In this document: positions 23,677 to 32,897 of the stretch, piece by piece
Position numbering within the stretch: position 1 is the stretch's first letter
How the letters are laid out: each line of letters begins with the position of its first letter
Assembly: GCA_964638635.1 (NCBI GenBank)
Contig: CAZXAQ010000008.1
Location: 1 to 64,000, forward strand
Direction of reading: 5' to 3'
Origin: SZUA-430 sp964638635
GTDB taxonomy: Bacteria > Pseudomonadota > Alphaproteobacteria > Micropepsales > Micropepsaceae
Length of the DNA: 64,000 nt
Notes under the pieces: model-generated
Seen by the model: the letters and a program-made list of their open reading frames with translations, nothing else
What the model was told of the DNA's origin: nothing
The model's database searches: none
Made by a program: the position numbers and the translations under genes

Positions 23677-25050
23677 TTGACCTCTCCCTCTCATCGCAGC
23701 ACGGTCGCTGCGGTCATTCTCGCGGCCGGCAAGGGCACGCGCATGAAGTCGGCGCTGCCGAAGGTTCTGCATTACGTCGCGGGGCTGCCGATCCTCGGCC
23801 ACATTCTGGCCGCGCTGAAGACACTTGGCGTCGGCAAGCTCGTCGTTGTGGTCGGACCCGGTCAAGACGACGTGGCAGCCTTCGCGCGCGGGTATGGCGC
23901 GGAGATCGCGGTGCAGACGGCACAGCTCGGCACGGGCGATGCGGCGCGGAGTGCGCTGCCGGCGCTCGCCGGGTTTTCGGGCGATGTGAGCGTTCTCTAT
24001 GGCGACAATCCGTTGCTCACGACGGCGACGCTTGAGACGCTGCTTGCGGCGCGGGCGGCCGGCGCGGATTTGGCGTTGATGGGGTTTCGACCTGGCGACC
24101 CCACGCCGTATGGGCGTTTGGTGCAGCTTCCGAACGGCGATCTCGACCGCATTGTCGAGGCGCGCGATGCCAACGCTGACGAGAAGCGGATTGGCTTCTG
24201 CAATGCGGGCGGGTTCACGCTCGATGCGGCGCTGCTGCGCGCGCTGCTCGGCGAACTCAAGAACGAGAATGCGCAGAACGAGTTTTACCTCACCGACATC
24301 GTCGCCGGGGCGCGGCGGCGGAATATGCGCTGTGTCGCGGTCGAGGTGCCGGCGGAAGACGTGCTCGGCATCAACTCGCGTGTGGAGTTGGCGCAGGTCG
24401 AGAAGATTATGCAGCGGCGACTGCGCGAGCGCGCGATGCTCGACGGCGCGACGATGGTCGATCCGGAAACCGTGTGGCTCAGCCATGACACGAAGATCGG
24501 GCAGGATGTTGTGATCGGGCCGAATGTGTTTTTCGGGCCGAAGGTTGCCGTCGCGAACAATGTGCGGATCAACGCGTTTTGCCACTTCGAGGAGTGCTCG
24601 ATCGGCGAGCGTGCGATCGTCGGGCCGTACGCGCGGCTCCGGCCGGGCGCGCAGATCGGGCGCGACGTGCATATCGGCAACTTCGTCGAAGTGAAGAAAT
24701 CCGTGATCGAAGACGGCGCGAAGGCGAACCACCTCGCGTATATCGGCGACGCGCGCGTGGGGGCGCGCGCGAACATCGGTGCGGGGACGATTACCTGCAA
24801 CTATGACGGCTTCGACAAGCACTTCACCGACATTGGCGCGGATGCCTTCATCGGCTCGAACACGGCGCTGGTGGCGCCGGTGAAGGTCGGCGACGGCGCG
24901 AATGTGGGTGCTGGCAGCGTGATCACCAAAGACGTCGAGAAGGATGCGCTGGCGGTCGAGCGTGGCGAGCAGCGGCAGATACCGGGCTGGGCCGCGAAGT
25001 TCCGGGCGAAGAAGAAGGCCGAGAAGGCCGCCAAGGCGAAGAAGGAGTAG
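23677..25050 (+). CDS. glmU: Bifunctional GlmU: GlcN-1-P acetyltransferase / GlcNAc-1-P uridyltransferase
   Basis: A 457-residue enzyme that performs the last two steps to UDP-GlcNAc, the precursor of peptidoglycan and lipid A. The N-terminal uridyltransferase domain has LAAGKGTRMKSALPKVLH (15-32) and VLYGDNPLL near 107; the C-terminal left-handed beta-helix carries hexapeptide repeats and the acetyltransferase signature NIGAGTITCNYDGFDKH near 367-383. The tail is lysine/alanine rich. The start is TTG at 23677, the only option, because an in-frame TGA lies at 23665-23667. It sits 5 bp upstream of glmS, so the pair is one operon for UDP-GlcNAc. Confidence 0.96.
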   Translation: MTSPSHRSTVAAVILAAGKGTRMKSALPKVLHYVAGLPILGHILAALKTLGVGKLVVVVGPGQDDVAAFARGYGAEIAVQTAQLGTGDAARSALPALAGFSGDVSVLYGDNPLLTTATLETLLAARAAGADLALMGFRPGDPTPYGRLVQLPNGDLDRIVEARDANADEKRIGFCNAGGFTLDAALLRALLGELKNENAQNEFYLTDIVAGARRRNMRCVAVEVPAEDVLGINSRVELAQVEKIMQRRLRERAMLDGATMVDPETVWLSHDTKIGQDVVIGPNVFFGPKVAVANNVRINAFCHFEECSIGERAIVGPYARLRPGAQIGRDVHIGNFVEVKKSVIEDGAKANHLAYIGDARVGARANIGAGTITCNYDGFDKHFTDIGADAFIGSNTALVAPVKVGDGANVGAGSVITKDVEKDALAVERGEQRQIPGWAAKFRAKKKAEKAAKAKKE

Positions 25051-25055
25051 GTTCG

Positions 25056-26879
25056 ATGTGCGGTATCGTTGGGATTGTCGGCAAGCCGGATGCCGCGCCG
25101 GTGATTTTGGAGTCGCTGAAGCGGCTTGAGTATCGCGGCTATGACTCCGCCGGCATCGCGACGCTGGTGAACGGGCAGATCGAACGGCGACGCGCGCCGG
25201 GGAAGCTCTCCGGCCTCGACAAAGTCTTGCATGAGAAGCCGCTGCCGGGTTCGACCGGCATCGGGCATACGCGCTGGGCGACGCATGGCGTGCCGAACGA
25301 GACCAATGCGCATCCGCATGTTTCGGACCGCGTCGCCGTCGTGCACAACGGGATCATCGAGAATTTCCGCGAGTTGCGCGAGGAGCTTGAGGCGAAGGGG
25401 CACAAGTTTCACACCGAGACCGATACGGAAGTCTCCGTGCACTTGATCACTGAGTATTTGAACCAGGGTTTGGAGCCTGTTGCGGCCGCGACGAAAGCAA
25501 TCCGGCGGCTCAGCGGCGCTTTTGCGCTTGGGATCATCTTTAAGGACCACGAAGGGCTGGTGATCGGCGCGCGGTTGGGGCCGCCGCTCGCGGTCGGGTT
25601 TGGGACGAAGGAGATGTATCTGGGCTCGGACGCGTTTGCGCTGGCGCCGCTGACGAACAAGATTGCTTATCTCGAAGACGGCGACGTCGCGGTGGTGCGG
25701 GCCGACAGCGTCAGCATCTTCGACGCGCATGAGCGGCCGGTGAACCGCGAGATCCAGACGACGACGGTGTCGGCGAGCCTCGTCGACAAGGGCGCGCACC
25801 GGCACTTCATGGCGAAGGAGATTTTCGAGCAGCCGGAAGTCGTCGGTCACACGCTGCACAGCGTGATCAACTCGGTCGCGCAGACGGTTGCGCTGCCGAA
25901 GACGCCGTTCGACTTTGCGAATCTGCCGAAGATGACGATGGTGGCGTGCGGGACCGCGTCTTACGCGACGCTTGTCGGCAAGTATTGGTTCGAGAAGCTT
26001 GCGCGCATGCCGGTCGAGATCGATGTCGCGTCGGAGTTCCGCTATCGCGAGGCGCCGATGCCGCGCGGGGGCTTGGCGCTGTTCGTGTCGCAGTCGGGCG
26101 AGACGGCCGATACGCTGGCGGCGCTCCGCTACTGCAAGGATCAGGGGCAGCACGTCGCCTCGATCGTGAACGTGCCGATGAGTTCGATCGCGCGCGAGTC
26201 CGAGATCGTGTTCCCGACGCATGCGGGGCCGGAGCTTGGCGTTGCGTCGACGAAGGCGTTTACGTGCCAGCTTGCGGTGTTGGCTTCACTTGCGATCGCG
26301 GCGGGCAAGGCGCGCGGGACGGTGAGCGTGGCCGACGAGGCGCGGCTCACGCGGGCGCTGATGGAAGTGCCGCGGCATATGCTGACGCTGCTTGCGCAAG
26401 ATGCCGTGTATCAGGGGCTCGCGCACGAACTCGCGAAGGCGCGCGATGTGCTTTATCTCGGGCGCGGGCTTGCCTATCCGATCGCGCTCGAAGGCGCGCT
26501 GAAGCTCAAGGAGATTTCCTACATTCACGCCGAAGGTTACGCCGCCGGCGAGATGAAGCACGGGCCGATCGCGCTGATCGACGAGAACGTGCCGGTCGTC
26601 GTCATCGCGCCGCACGACGCGCTGTTCGAGAAGACCATCTCGAACATGCAGGAGACGATGGCGCGAAAAGGCAAGATTGTGCTGATTTCCGATAAGCGCG
26701 GTCTGGCGGCGGCTGGCGACAAGGTCTGGGCGCGCATCGAGGTGCCGGAGGTCGATCCGTTCGTGACGCCGCTGCTCTACTCGATCCCGGTGCAGCTGCT
26801 CGCCTATCACACAGCCGTCGTGAAGGGCACAGACGTGGATCAGCCGCGCAATCTGGCGAAATCGGTGACGGTGGAGTAG
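25056..26879 (+). CDS. glmS: Glutamine-fructose-6-phosphate aminotransferase (isomerizing)
   Basis: A 607-residue enzyme making glucosamine-6-phosphate from fructose-6-phosphate and glutamine. The N-terminal glutaminase domain begins MCGIVGIVG, so Cys2 becomes the N-terminal nucleophile; RYRGYDSAG-type sequence (YRGYDSAGIA) and GHTRWATHG follow. Two SIS domains cover about 285-605, with CGTASYA, SQSGETADTLAAL and the C-terminal ending LAKSVTVE. The ATG at 25056 lies 5 bp after the glmU stop with AAGGAG overlapping that gene's end. No glmS ribozyme is present, as expected outside Gram-positives. Confidence 0.97.
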   Translation: MCGIVGIVGKPDAAPVILESLKRLEYRGYDSAGIATLVNGQIERRRAPGKLSGLDKVLHEKPLPGSTGIGHTRWATHGVPNETNAHPHVSDRVAVVHNGIIENFRELREELEAKGHKFHTETDTEVSVHLITEYLNQGLEPVAAATKAIRRLSGAFALGIIFKDHEGLVIGARLGPPLAVGFGTKEMYLGSDAFALAPLTNKIAYLEDGDVAVVRADSVSIFDAHERPVNREIQTTTVSASLVDKGAHRHFMAKEIFEQPEVVGHTLHSVINSVAQTVALPKTPFDFANLPKMTMVACGTASYATLVGKYWFEKLARMPVEIDVASEFRYREAPMPRGGLALFVSQSGETADTLAALRYCKDQGQHVASIVNVPMSSIARESEIVFPTHAGPELGVASTKAFTCQLAVLASLAIAAGKARGTVSVADEARLTRALMEVPRHMLTLLAQDAVYQGLAHELAKARDVLYLGRGLAYPIALEGALKLKEISYIHAEGYAAGEMKHGPIALIDENVPVVVIAPHDALFEKTISNMQETMARKGKIVLISDKRGLAAAGDKVWARIEVPEVDPFVTPLLYSIPVQLLAYHTAVVKGTDVDQPRNLAKSVTVE

Positions 26880-26882
26880 GGC

Positions 26883-27560
26883 TTAGTTCGCGGCCATCGC
26901 CACTTCGTTGAAGATTGCGAAGTAGTGGCAGGCGGCGGCGATGAGGACGAGCCAGTGCCAGATCGCGTTCTGGTAGGGTAGGCGGTCCCAGAGGTGGAAG
27001 ATCACGCCGATCGAGTAGATCACGCCGCCGACCGCGATCAGATAGAGGCTCTGCATCGAGACGGCCTGGAGGAGCGGGTTGTAGGCGAGCACGATCGACC
27101 AGCCCAGGCCAAGATAGAGCGCGACGGTGATCGACTCCCAGCGGCGCGGGAAGGCGAGCTTCAACGCGGCGCCGGCGAGGGCGGCCGTCCACACGAAGGC
27201 AAGCAGGCCGAAGGCCCATTCGCCGCCCATGCGGTTCAGGAGCAAGGGCGTGTAGGTGCCCGCGATCATGATGAAGATCGCGGCGTGGTCGAAGCGGCGC
27301 CACAGTTCCTTCATCGGCGAGGGCGGCCACATGTTGTAACCGGCCGAGCAGGTGAGCATCGCGAGCAGGCCGAGCCCATAAAGGCCGGCGCCCAGGATGA
27401 GCAAACCTTCGCTGTGTTGTGCGGCGGTGATCAGAAGCCAGATGGTGGCGACGAAACCGAGCGTGAGGCCGGTGATGTGTGCGGCAGCGTCGGCCAAGAC
27501 CTCACCGCGCGAGTAGCTCGGGAAGCGGAATTCGTTCCTAGTGTCGAGTTCCATCGTCAT
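26883..27560 (-). CDS. Hemolysin III / TrhA-family membrane protein (PAQR superfamily)
   Basis: A 225-residue protein with seven membrane segments. The PAQR-like motifs are present: EVLADAAAHITG near 21-32, the run SAGYNMWP near 72-79 with a Ser, RFDHAAIFIMIAGTYTPLLL near 88-107, and a C-terminal HLWDRLPYQNAIWHWLVLIAA region with His residues that bind zinc in PAQR proteins. In E. coli the relative TrhA affects membrane energetics and fluidity; the name hemolysin is historical. It converges on glmS, 3 bp apart. The upstream gap contains a CRP-like palindrome. Confidence 0.88.
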   Translation of the reverse strand: MTMELDTRNEFRFPSYSRGEVLADAAAHITGLTLGFVATIWLLITAAQHSEGLLILGAGLYGLGLLAMLTCSAGYNMWPPSPMKELWRRFDHAAIFIMIAGTYTPLLLNRMGGEWAFGLLAFVWTAALAGAALKLAFPRRWESITVALYLGLGWSIVLAYNPLLQAVSMQSLYLIAVGGVIYSIGVIFHLWDRLPYQNAIWHWLVLIAAACHYFAIFNEVAMAAN

Positions 27561-27684
27561 GACACCACTTCACTCCGGCACCTTGGCCAAAACGTGGCGG
27601 AACGCGTGATCCACGAATTCCAACACGTGGTTGTGACACACTGCCATCAATTGGTTCAGGAACGGTCAATGCGCTTCGATTTGT

Positions 27685-27700
27685 TGTGACGGGATTCACA
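27685..27700. promoter_or_regulatory. CRP-like palindrome
   Basis: TGTGACGGGATTCACA has perfect TGTGA and TCACA half-sites with 6 bp between them, the CRP consensus geometry. It is 125 bp upstream of the TrhA gene and 276 bp upstream of rpiA. The alphaproteobacterial CRP/FNR regulator that would bind is not identified. Confidence 0.45.
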
Positions 27701-27939
27701 TCCGCTTAACCAACAGAAATCCGCATTCGTCTTGGTGACCGCCGTCACTTCACTTGGCCGGTCCGAGTTGTGCGACAGTGCTGAAACAATCAGTGTTTCT
27801 TTGCTGCGCCGCATCGTGCCGATTGCATGCTGTGACCCTTCCGATTTGAGCGCGCGGGCGTCCAGGATCAAGGTATCGATCCGATAGGCGGCGCCTCACG
27901 AAGACGGGCATAGTTCACAGGGATTTCTTCGATCGGCCT

Positions 27940-27969
27940 TTGGCTTCGGCCGCGGTTGCGGCCTATAGT
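27940..27969 (+). promoter_or_regulatory. Promoter placing rpiA transcription at its ATG
   Basis: TTGGCT (27940-27945), an 18-nt spacer, then TATAGT (27964-27969). Transcription would begin about 7 nt later, at or next to the ATG at 27976, giving a leaderless mRNA; no Shine-Dalgarno is present. Confidence 0.45.
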
Positions 27970-27975
27970 GGCGCC

Positions 27976-28692
27976 ATGACCAGAAACCAGACCATCGACG
28001 ATCAGAAGCGCGCGGCCGCGGAAGCCGCTCTCGAATATGTGAAGCCGGGGATGCGGCTCGGGCTCGGCACGGGCTCGACCGCCGAGCACTTCGTGCGGGC
28101 GTTGGCGCCGCGTGTGAAGGCGGGGTTGAAGCTCACCACGGTTGCGACCTCGGAGCGGACGGCGGCGCTGGCGCGGGAGCTCGGCATCGCGGTCGGCGAT
28201 CTCGACACGGTTCGCCACCTGGACCTGACGGTCGACGGGGCGGACGAAATCGGTCCCAGCCTGAGTTTGATCAAAGGCGGCGGCGGCGCGTTGCTGCGCG
28301 AGAAGATCGTGGCGTCGGCGTCGGACCGCATGGTCGTGATCGCGGACGATGCGAAGGTCGTGGATACGCTCGGACGGTTTCCGCTGCCGGTCGAAATCGT
28401 GCCGTTCGCGCATACGGTTACGATGGAGCGCATCGCGGAGGCTGCGGCCCGCTGCGGGTGTTCGCAGAACCTGATGCGGCTGCGCGGGGGCGAGGCGCAT
28501 CCGTTCAAGACGGACAGCGGCAACTACATTGCCGATTGCGCGGCGGAGAGCATTCCCGATCCGGAGCGCCTCGCGCGGATGCTGGAGGCCATTCCGGGGG
28601 TCGTCGACCATGGTCTGTTTTTGTCGCTGGCAAGTGCCGCGCTGGTCGGAACCCCCGCCGGCGTGCGCGTGATCGAGCCGCCGCGGCGATAG
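27976..28692 (+). CDS. rpiA: Ribose-5-phosphate isomerase A
   Basis: A 238-residue enzyme interconverting ribose-5-phosphate and ribulose-5-phosphate in the pentose phosphate pathway. Signatures: GLGTGSTAEHFV (29-40) phosphate loop, VDGADEIG near 90 with the catalytic Asp/Glu region, and KGGGGALLREK near 104 with the catalytic base. Length fits RpiA (220-240). The ATG at 27976 is chosen; a TTG frame extension to 27940 runs through the promoter. The downstream DAHP synthase is on the same strand 121 bp away; linkage of the two may be incidental. Confidence 0.95.
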   Translation: MTRNQTIDDQKRAAAEAALEYVKPGMRLGLGTGSTAEHFVRALAPRVKAGLKLTTVATSERTAALARELGIAVGDLDTVRHLDLTVDGADEIGPSLSLIKGGGGALLREKIVASASDRMVVIADDAKVVDTLGRFPLPVEIVPFAHTVTMERIAEAAARCGCSQNLMRLRGGEAHPFKTDSGNYIADCAAESIPDPERLARMLEAIPGVVDHGLFLSLASAALVGTPAGVRVIEPPRR

Positions 28693-28813
28693 TCGCAGCG
28701 GCAACCATTCCCGTTCACGTTCGCTTCAGGGCTTGCGGCGTAGGGTTTCTCGCGATTAACCGCGCGGCATTGTGAAACTGGCAATGCCCGAAGGCGAGAG
28801 CTATTTAACCCTC

Positions 28814-30187
28814 ATGACTTGGAGTCCCGCCAGCTGGCGCAGCAAGCCGATCGTTCAGGTGCCGGTCTATCCGGACGCCGACGGACAAACGCGTGTCGAG
28901 ACGAAACTGAAGTCGTTTCCGCCGCTGGTGTTCGCCGGTGAAGCGCGCAATCTGAAGCGTGCGCTGGCCGAGGTGGCCGAGGGGCGTTCCTTCTTGCTGC
29001 AAGGCGGGGATTGCGCCGAGTCGTTTGCCGAGTTTCATCCGGACAACATTCGCGACACGTTCCGCGTGATCCTGCAGATGGCGATTATTCTGACCTTCGC
29101 CGGCGCGATGCCGGTGGTGAAGGTCGGGCGCATCGCGGGTCAGTTCGCGAAGCCGCGCTCCAGCGATACGGAAATTCAGGACGGTGTCGAGCTGCCGGCC
29201 TATCGCGGCGACATCGTGAATGCGTCGCCGTTCGATGCGGCGTCGCGCACGCCGGAGCCGGAGCGGATGATGCAGGCCTATGCGCAGGCCGCCTCGACGC
29301 TGAACCTGCTGCGGGCGTTCGCGCAAGGCGGTTACGCCGATCTGCACAACGTGCACCGTTGGAATTTGGGCTTCATCGCGGGGTCGCCGTCGGTCGAACG
29401 CTATCGGGCGTTGGCGGACCGGATCTCGGAGACGCTGGAGTTCATGGAAGCCTGCGGCATCACGCCGGAGTCCACGCCGCAACTGCGCACGACGGATTTC
29501 TACACCAGCCACGAAGCGCTGTTGCTCGGTTACGAGCAGGCAATGACGCGCATCGATTCCACGACGGGCGATTGGTACGACACGTCGGCGCATTTGCTTT
29601 GGATCGGCGATCGCACGCGGCAGGTGGACGGGGCGCATGTCGAGTTCATGCGCGGCGTGAAGAACCCGCTCGCGGTGAAGTGCGGACCGTCGCTGTCGAA
29701 CGACGATTTGATCCGGCTGTGCGATGTGCTCAATCCTTCGAACGAGCCCGGCCGGCTGACGCTGATCGCGCGCTTTGGCGCCGACAAGGTGGAAGAGCAT
29801 CTGCCGCGTCTCATCCGTGCGATCAAGCGCGAGGGGCGCAAGGTCGTTTGGTCGTGCGATCCGATGCACGGCAATACGATCAAGACGCCGAACGGTTTCA
29901 AGACGCGGCCGTTCGATCGGGTATTGAAGGAAGTGCAGACCTTCTTCGTCGTGCATCGGGCGGAAGGCTCGCACGCAGGCGGCGTGCATCTGGAGCTCAC
30001 GGGCCAGAACGTCACCGAATGCACCGGCGGTGCGGCGGCGATCACGGATGCGGATTTGTCGTCGCGCTATCATACGCACTGCGACCCGCGGTTGAACGCG
30101 AACCAGGCGCTGGAACTCGCTTTCCTGGTGTCCGAAGGAATCCGCGCCGAACGGTTCAAAACGCCGCGTCCTGTCGCCGCGCAATAG
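28814..30187 (+). CDS. Class II 3-deoxy-7-phosphoheptulonate (DAHP) synthase
   Basis: A 457-residue class II (plant/Mycobacterium type) enzyme joining phosphoenolpyruvate and erythrose-4-phosphate, the first step of the shikimate pathway. The N-terminus WSPASWRSKPIVQVPVY is that of the family; GGDCAESF near 79-86 supplies the metal-binding Cys, and KCGPSLSND, DPMHGNT and ECTGGAAAITD mark the active site. The ATG at 28814 is chosen because homologues begin there; GTG 28772 and ATG 28784 would add 14 or 10 atypical residues. Single gene on the plus strand with its own short leader. Confidence 0.93.
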   Translation: MTWSPASWRSKPIVQVPVYPDADGQTRVETKLKSFPPLVFAGEARNLKRALAEVAEGRSFLLQGGDCAESFAEFHPDNIRDTFRVILQMAIILTFAGAMPVVKVGRIAGQFAKPRSSDTEIQDGVELPAYRGDIVNASPFDAASRTPEPERMMQAYAQAASTLNLLRAFAQGGYADLHNVHRWNLGFIAGSPSVERYRALADRISETLEFMEACGITPESTPQLRTTDFYTSHEALLLGYEQAMTRIDSTTGDWYDTSAHLLWIGDRTRQVDGAHVEFMRGVKNPLAVKCGPSLSNDDLIRLCDVLNPSNEPGRLTLIARFGADKVEEHLPRLIRAIKREGRKVVWSCDPMHGNTIKTPNGFKTRPFDRVLKEVQTFFVVHRAEGSHAGGVHLELTGQNVTECTGGAAAITDADLSSRYHTHCDPRLNANQALELAFLVSEGIRAERFKTPRPVAAQ

Positions 30188-30249
30188 AAGCTCTCACTTG
30201 CGTTGCCTAATCTTCGCCCCTTAGCGTTCGTCGGGGGACGACGGGGCTC

Positions 30250-30984
30250 GTGTTGCGACTTGGCTTTATCCTTTGGTGCGTGCTTGGTTTGGGCCTGATC
30301 GGGCTCAAGGCCTACATCGATCGCACGCCCTTAAAGTACGCGGATGTCGCGGTTAAAGCGGGTGCTGCGACGTACTTCGTGCCGCGCGCGTTCGTTGCCG
30401 ACGGCGGTTGGCGCGCGGACTTGATGCGCCTCAACGGATGCTGGGACGTGCGCGAGGCGGGCGTGTTGCCGTTCGGCGGTGGCGCGTGCGCTCATGCACG
30501 CTCGCTGCACTTGCGCATTCCGGCGCGGGCGTTGGGTGCTGAGGCCGAGGCGGTGCTTCGCGGTAAGACACTTGAGGCCGTGTTCTGGTCCTCGTATGCC
30601 CCACCGGCCGAGCACATGCCGCAGCTCGTGCAGGCGTGGAGGGGGCAGGGCGAGTGGGCCGGCCGCCTTGCCGTGCGCCGCGACGACTGGGGGCTCGTGC
30701 GTTTGCAGACAGCGCATTCGCCGTGGGTGCCGTTGCTGACGGCCGAGCCGCAGACGGGTGATCCTGCGGAGTTGGCGGCGCTCTATGCCGGGCGATGCTA
30801 TCGCCCTGACACGCTCAGCGATGTCGGGATGACGTGCGCGGTAGCGCTGCGGACGGCGCACGGTGCGGTCGTCGAGTATGCCTTGGGGCCGGACGAAATC
30901 GGGTCGTTCGCCGCCCTGCGGCAGGCGGTCGGAGCCCAAGTGGGGACATGGTTGTTGCCGCCGTTACATGGCGGAAATGGCTGA
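30250..30984 (+). CDS. Membrane-anchored protein of unknown function
   Basis: A 244-residue protein starting with GTG at 30250. One N-terminal membrane helix (about 4-20, LGFILWCVLGLGLIGL) is followed by a soluble, presumably periplasmic domain with three spaced cysteines (Cys64 in LNGCWD, Cys80 in GGACAH, two more in YAGRCY and GMTCAV) that could pair as disulfides. I do not recognise the family. It lies downstream of DAHP synthase with a 62-bp gap and upstream of the autotransporters, from which it is separated by a stem-loop (30997-31019) lacking a T tract. Confidence 0.65.
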   Translation: MLRLGFILWCVLGLGLIGLKAYIDRTPLKYADVAVKAGAATYFVPRAFVADGGWRADLMRLNGCWDVREAGVLPFGGGACAHARSLHLRIPARALGAEAEAVLRGKTLEAVFWSSYAPPAEHMPQLVQAWRGQGEWAGRLAVRRDDWGLVRLQTAHSPWVPLLTAEPQTGDPAELAALYAGRCYRPDTLSDVGMTCAVALRTAHGAVVEYALGPDEIGSFAALRQAVGAQVGTWLLPPLHGGNG

Positions 30985-31130
30985 TTTCCAAGTGTCGGGT
31001 GTGCTCAGGGCGCACACCCTGCGGGTGAATCCCATTCCGAAGACCCGTTTCCCTTGACTGGGTGAACCGTCGGTCGAGAATGCGAGACGGGGCGCTCGGG
31101 ATTGGGCCGGGCGAATGGGGGATTACGCAT

Positions 31131-32705
31131 ATGGGTAAGACGCAAGTGCGCGCGACTCTGCTCGCGACGACCGCCGTGCTCACGATTATCGCGAGCGCCA
31201 ATGCAGGGCCGAATTTGGTTGCGGATCCGGGGTTTGAGTCCGGCGCCTTCGGCATTTGGACATCTGGAGGCAGCATCGAGAACAGCATCAGGGGCGCGAA
31301 CGTGCCAGGCTTCACTATTACGTCGCCGCGCTCGGGCGGCTTCGCGTTCTCGGGCGGATGCATCGGGGCGGCTTGCGTCACCGTCGGGCCGACGGGCGTC
31401 GGCGGGCCGGGCACCATCCGACAGAATATCAACCTGCAGCCGGGGATCTACCAGGGCTCGTTCTACTATCAGAGCGTTGGTGGAACGAACCGGTTGGCAG
31501 CAAGTCTGGGGAACTACACCCCGATCGATCGGACCAACATAGCCGCCGCGCCGTACACACGTTTCCAGTTCGTCGCGGCCGCATCCGGCGGATCGACGAA
31601 GCTCGCGTTCGGCGTCCAGAACGACCCGGACTACGACCGCATCGATGACGTGAGGTTGGAATTGGTTGATGACGGACGGGGCAACAATATCGCGGCCGCC
31701 GCGCAAACAGTCGCCGTGCAAGCTTCTCGCGAGTTCCTCGACCGGCTGCAGGGTCGGTTCGGCCATGCCGGTTCACCGATTCAGATGGCGAGCGTGCGCG
31801 AGACGGTCGTCGCCGATGCGGGCGGCATGACCTATGTGAACGCTGGCGGCAAGTACCGCGCGTTCTTGAGTGTGTTCGGCAGCGATGCCGAGTGGGACGA
31901 CTCCGCAACGGAAGCGGATCGCCGGGGCATGAGCGCGGGCATCGAAGTCGCAGCGGCTAGTTCGCTCGACGTCGGTATTGCGTTCTCGCTGAGCCGCAGC
32001 GAATTCTCGACGCAAACATTGTTCACCGCGAATGAAGGCGAAGCGTCGGAGTATCTGGGCGCGATCTACGCGCATTGGAGCCCGTCGTCCGCACCGGTTT
32101 ATTTCAACGTGATCGGCGGCTACGGGAAGAGCAGCAACGATTTCGGCCGCACAAGCTTCTTCGACCTGGGCTTCGACAGCGTCATCGATTCAGTCGGGGC
32201 GCAGGATGTCGACTCGTCGCAGTGGTTCGCGAGCGCCGAGTTCGGATTCGATTGGGCGGTTTCGGAGAAATTTATGCTCACGCCGTTCGCGCGGATCGAC
32301 GGCGCGTGGGTTGATCAAGACGGCTACACCGAAGTTCCGTCGCCCGGTTCTTTGATGGTCCCCGCCGTGGTCGCGGGACGCGACTTCGACGCGGTGCGCT
32401 CGGTGTTGGGCGTGCGGGCGGAAGTCGGCCTCGACATCGGTCGCGGCGGCAAGCTTGGCGGCAAAGTCGGGTGGGCGCATGACTTCGAGCAGGATCGCTT
32501 CGTGACGTTCACGGAGACGACGGGCCCGGTTTCGTTTGCGGGCGTGACGGGCGCGGCGACACCGGCGGAGGATGCGGTTGTGGCGGGCGCGAGCCTCGAA
32601 CTCGCGGTCAGCGATCAAGCGTCTGTCTATGCGGGCTACAACGGCGACTTTGCGGACGAGCAGGAGATTCACGCGGGCGAAGTCGGCCTGCGCGTGACCT
32701 GGTAG
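31131..32705 (+). CDS. Autotransporter-domain protein with jelly-roll passenger (copy 1)
   Basis: A 524-residue type V-like secreted protein. A signal peptide (1-25, ending SANA) leads to a ~180-residue passenger that begins NLVADPGFESGAFGIW, the opening of galactose-binding-like/DUF642-like jelly-roll modules. A helix with AAAAQTVAVQASREFLDRL bridges to a ~290-residue beta-barrel that ends GLRVTW, the terminal aromatic expected for outer-membrane insertion. ATG 31131 is preferred to 31062 because it begins the signal peptide and has GGGGGA upstream. A strong terminator follows. The next gene is a paralogue with the same bridge and barrel but a different passenger. The ligand is unknown. Confidence 0.85.
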   Translation: MGKTQVRATLLATTAVLTIIASANAGPNLVADPGFESGAFGIWTSGGSIENSIRGANVPGFTITSPRSGGFAFSGGCIGAACVTVGPTGVGGPGTIRQNINLQPGIYQGSFYYQSVGGTNRLAASLGNYTPIDRTNIAAAPYTRFQFVAAASGGSTKLAFGVQNDPDYDRIDDVRLELVDDGRGNNIAAAAQTVAVQASREFLDRLQGRFGHAGSPIQMASVRETVVADAGGMTYVNAGGKYRAFLSVFGSDAEWDDSATEADRRGMSAGIEVAAASSLDVGIAFSLSRSEFSTQTLFTANEGEASEYLGAIYAHWSPSSAPVYFNVIGGYGKSSNDFGRTSFFDLGFDSVIDSVGAQDVDSSQWFASAEFGFDWAVSEKFMLTPFARIDGAWVDQDGYTEVPSPGSLMVPAVVAGRDFDAVRSVLGVRAEVGLDIGRGGKLGGKVGWAHDFEQDRFVTFTETTGPVSFAGVTGAATPAEDAVVAGASLELAVSDQASVYAGYNGDFADEQEIHAGEVGLRVTW

Positions 32706-32728
32706 CAGAGCGGTCCGTTCGAATATTC

Positions 32729-32764
32729 CGGCGCAACATCTTCAGGTGTTGCGCCGTTTTCTTT
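32729..32764 (+). terminator. Rho-independent terminator after autotransporter copy 1
   Basis: Perfect 10-bp stem CGGCGCAACA (32729-32738) and TGTTGCGCCG (32747-32756), 8-nt loop, then TTTTCTTT. It separates the two tandem paralogues, so the second is transcribed on its own. Confidence 0.9.
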
Positions 32765-32897
32765 GAGTGCCCTGTGACCGCAAGGACGCTCAGCCGGAAC
32801 AGTGTTCGTTTCCGGCGTGGTCGATTGTTGACCGCCGTTGCTGCGATTCCAGACTTGTCCTCGAAGCGTGAGCGATTCGCTCTAAGAGGGGACACTG

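Larger units (their letters stand above)
27561..27975. other. 415-bp divergent intergenic region
   Basis: Non-coding interval between the TrhA gene (minus) and rpiA (plus), with lower GC in 27640-27860 than its neighbours. It holds a CRP-like palindrome (27685-27700), an inverted repeat GTGAC-CGCC-GTCAC (27737-27750 region), a CCACG/CGTGG arm pair near 27611-27634, and a promoter reading into rpiA. No gene was supported here. Confidence 0.6.

Noticed and set aside
30997..31019. Stem-loop gggtgtgc / gcacaccc as a terminator of the unknown gene at 30250
   Set aside because: No T tract follows and the stem is only 8 bp; left as a possible structure only.
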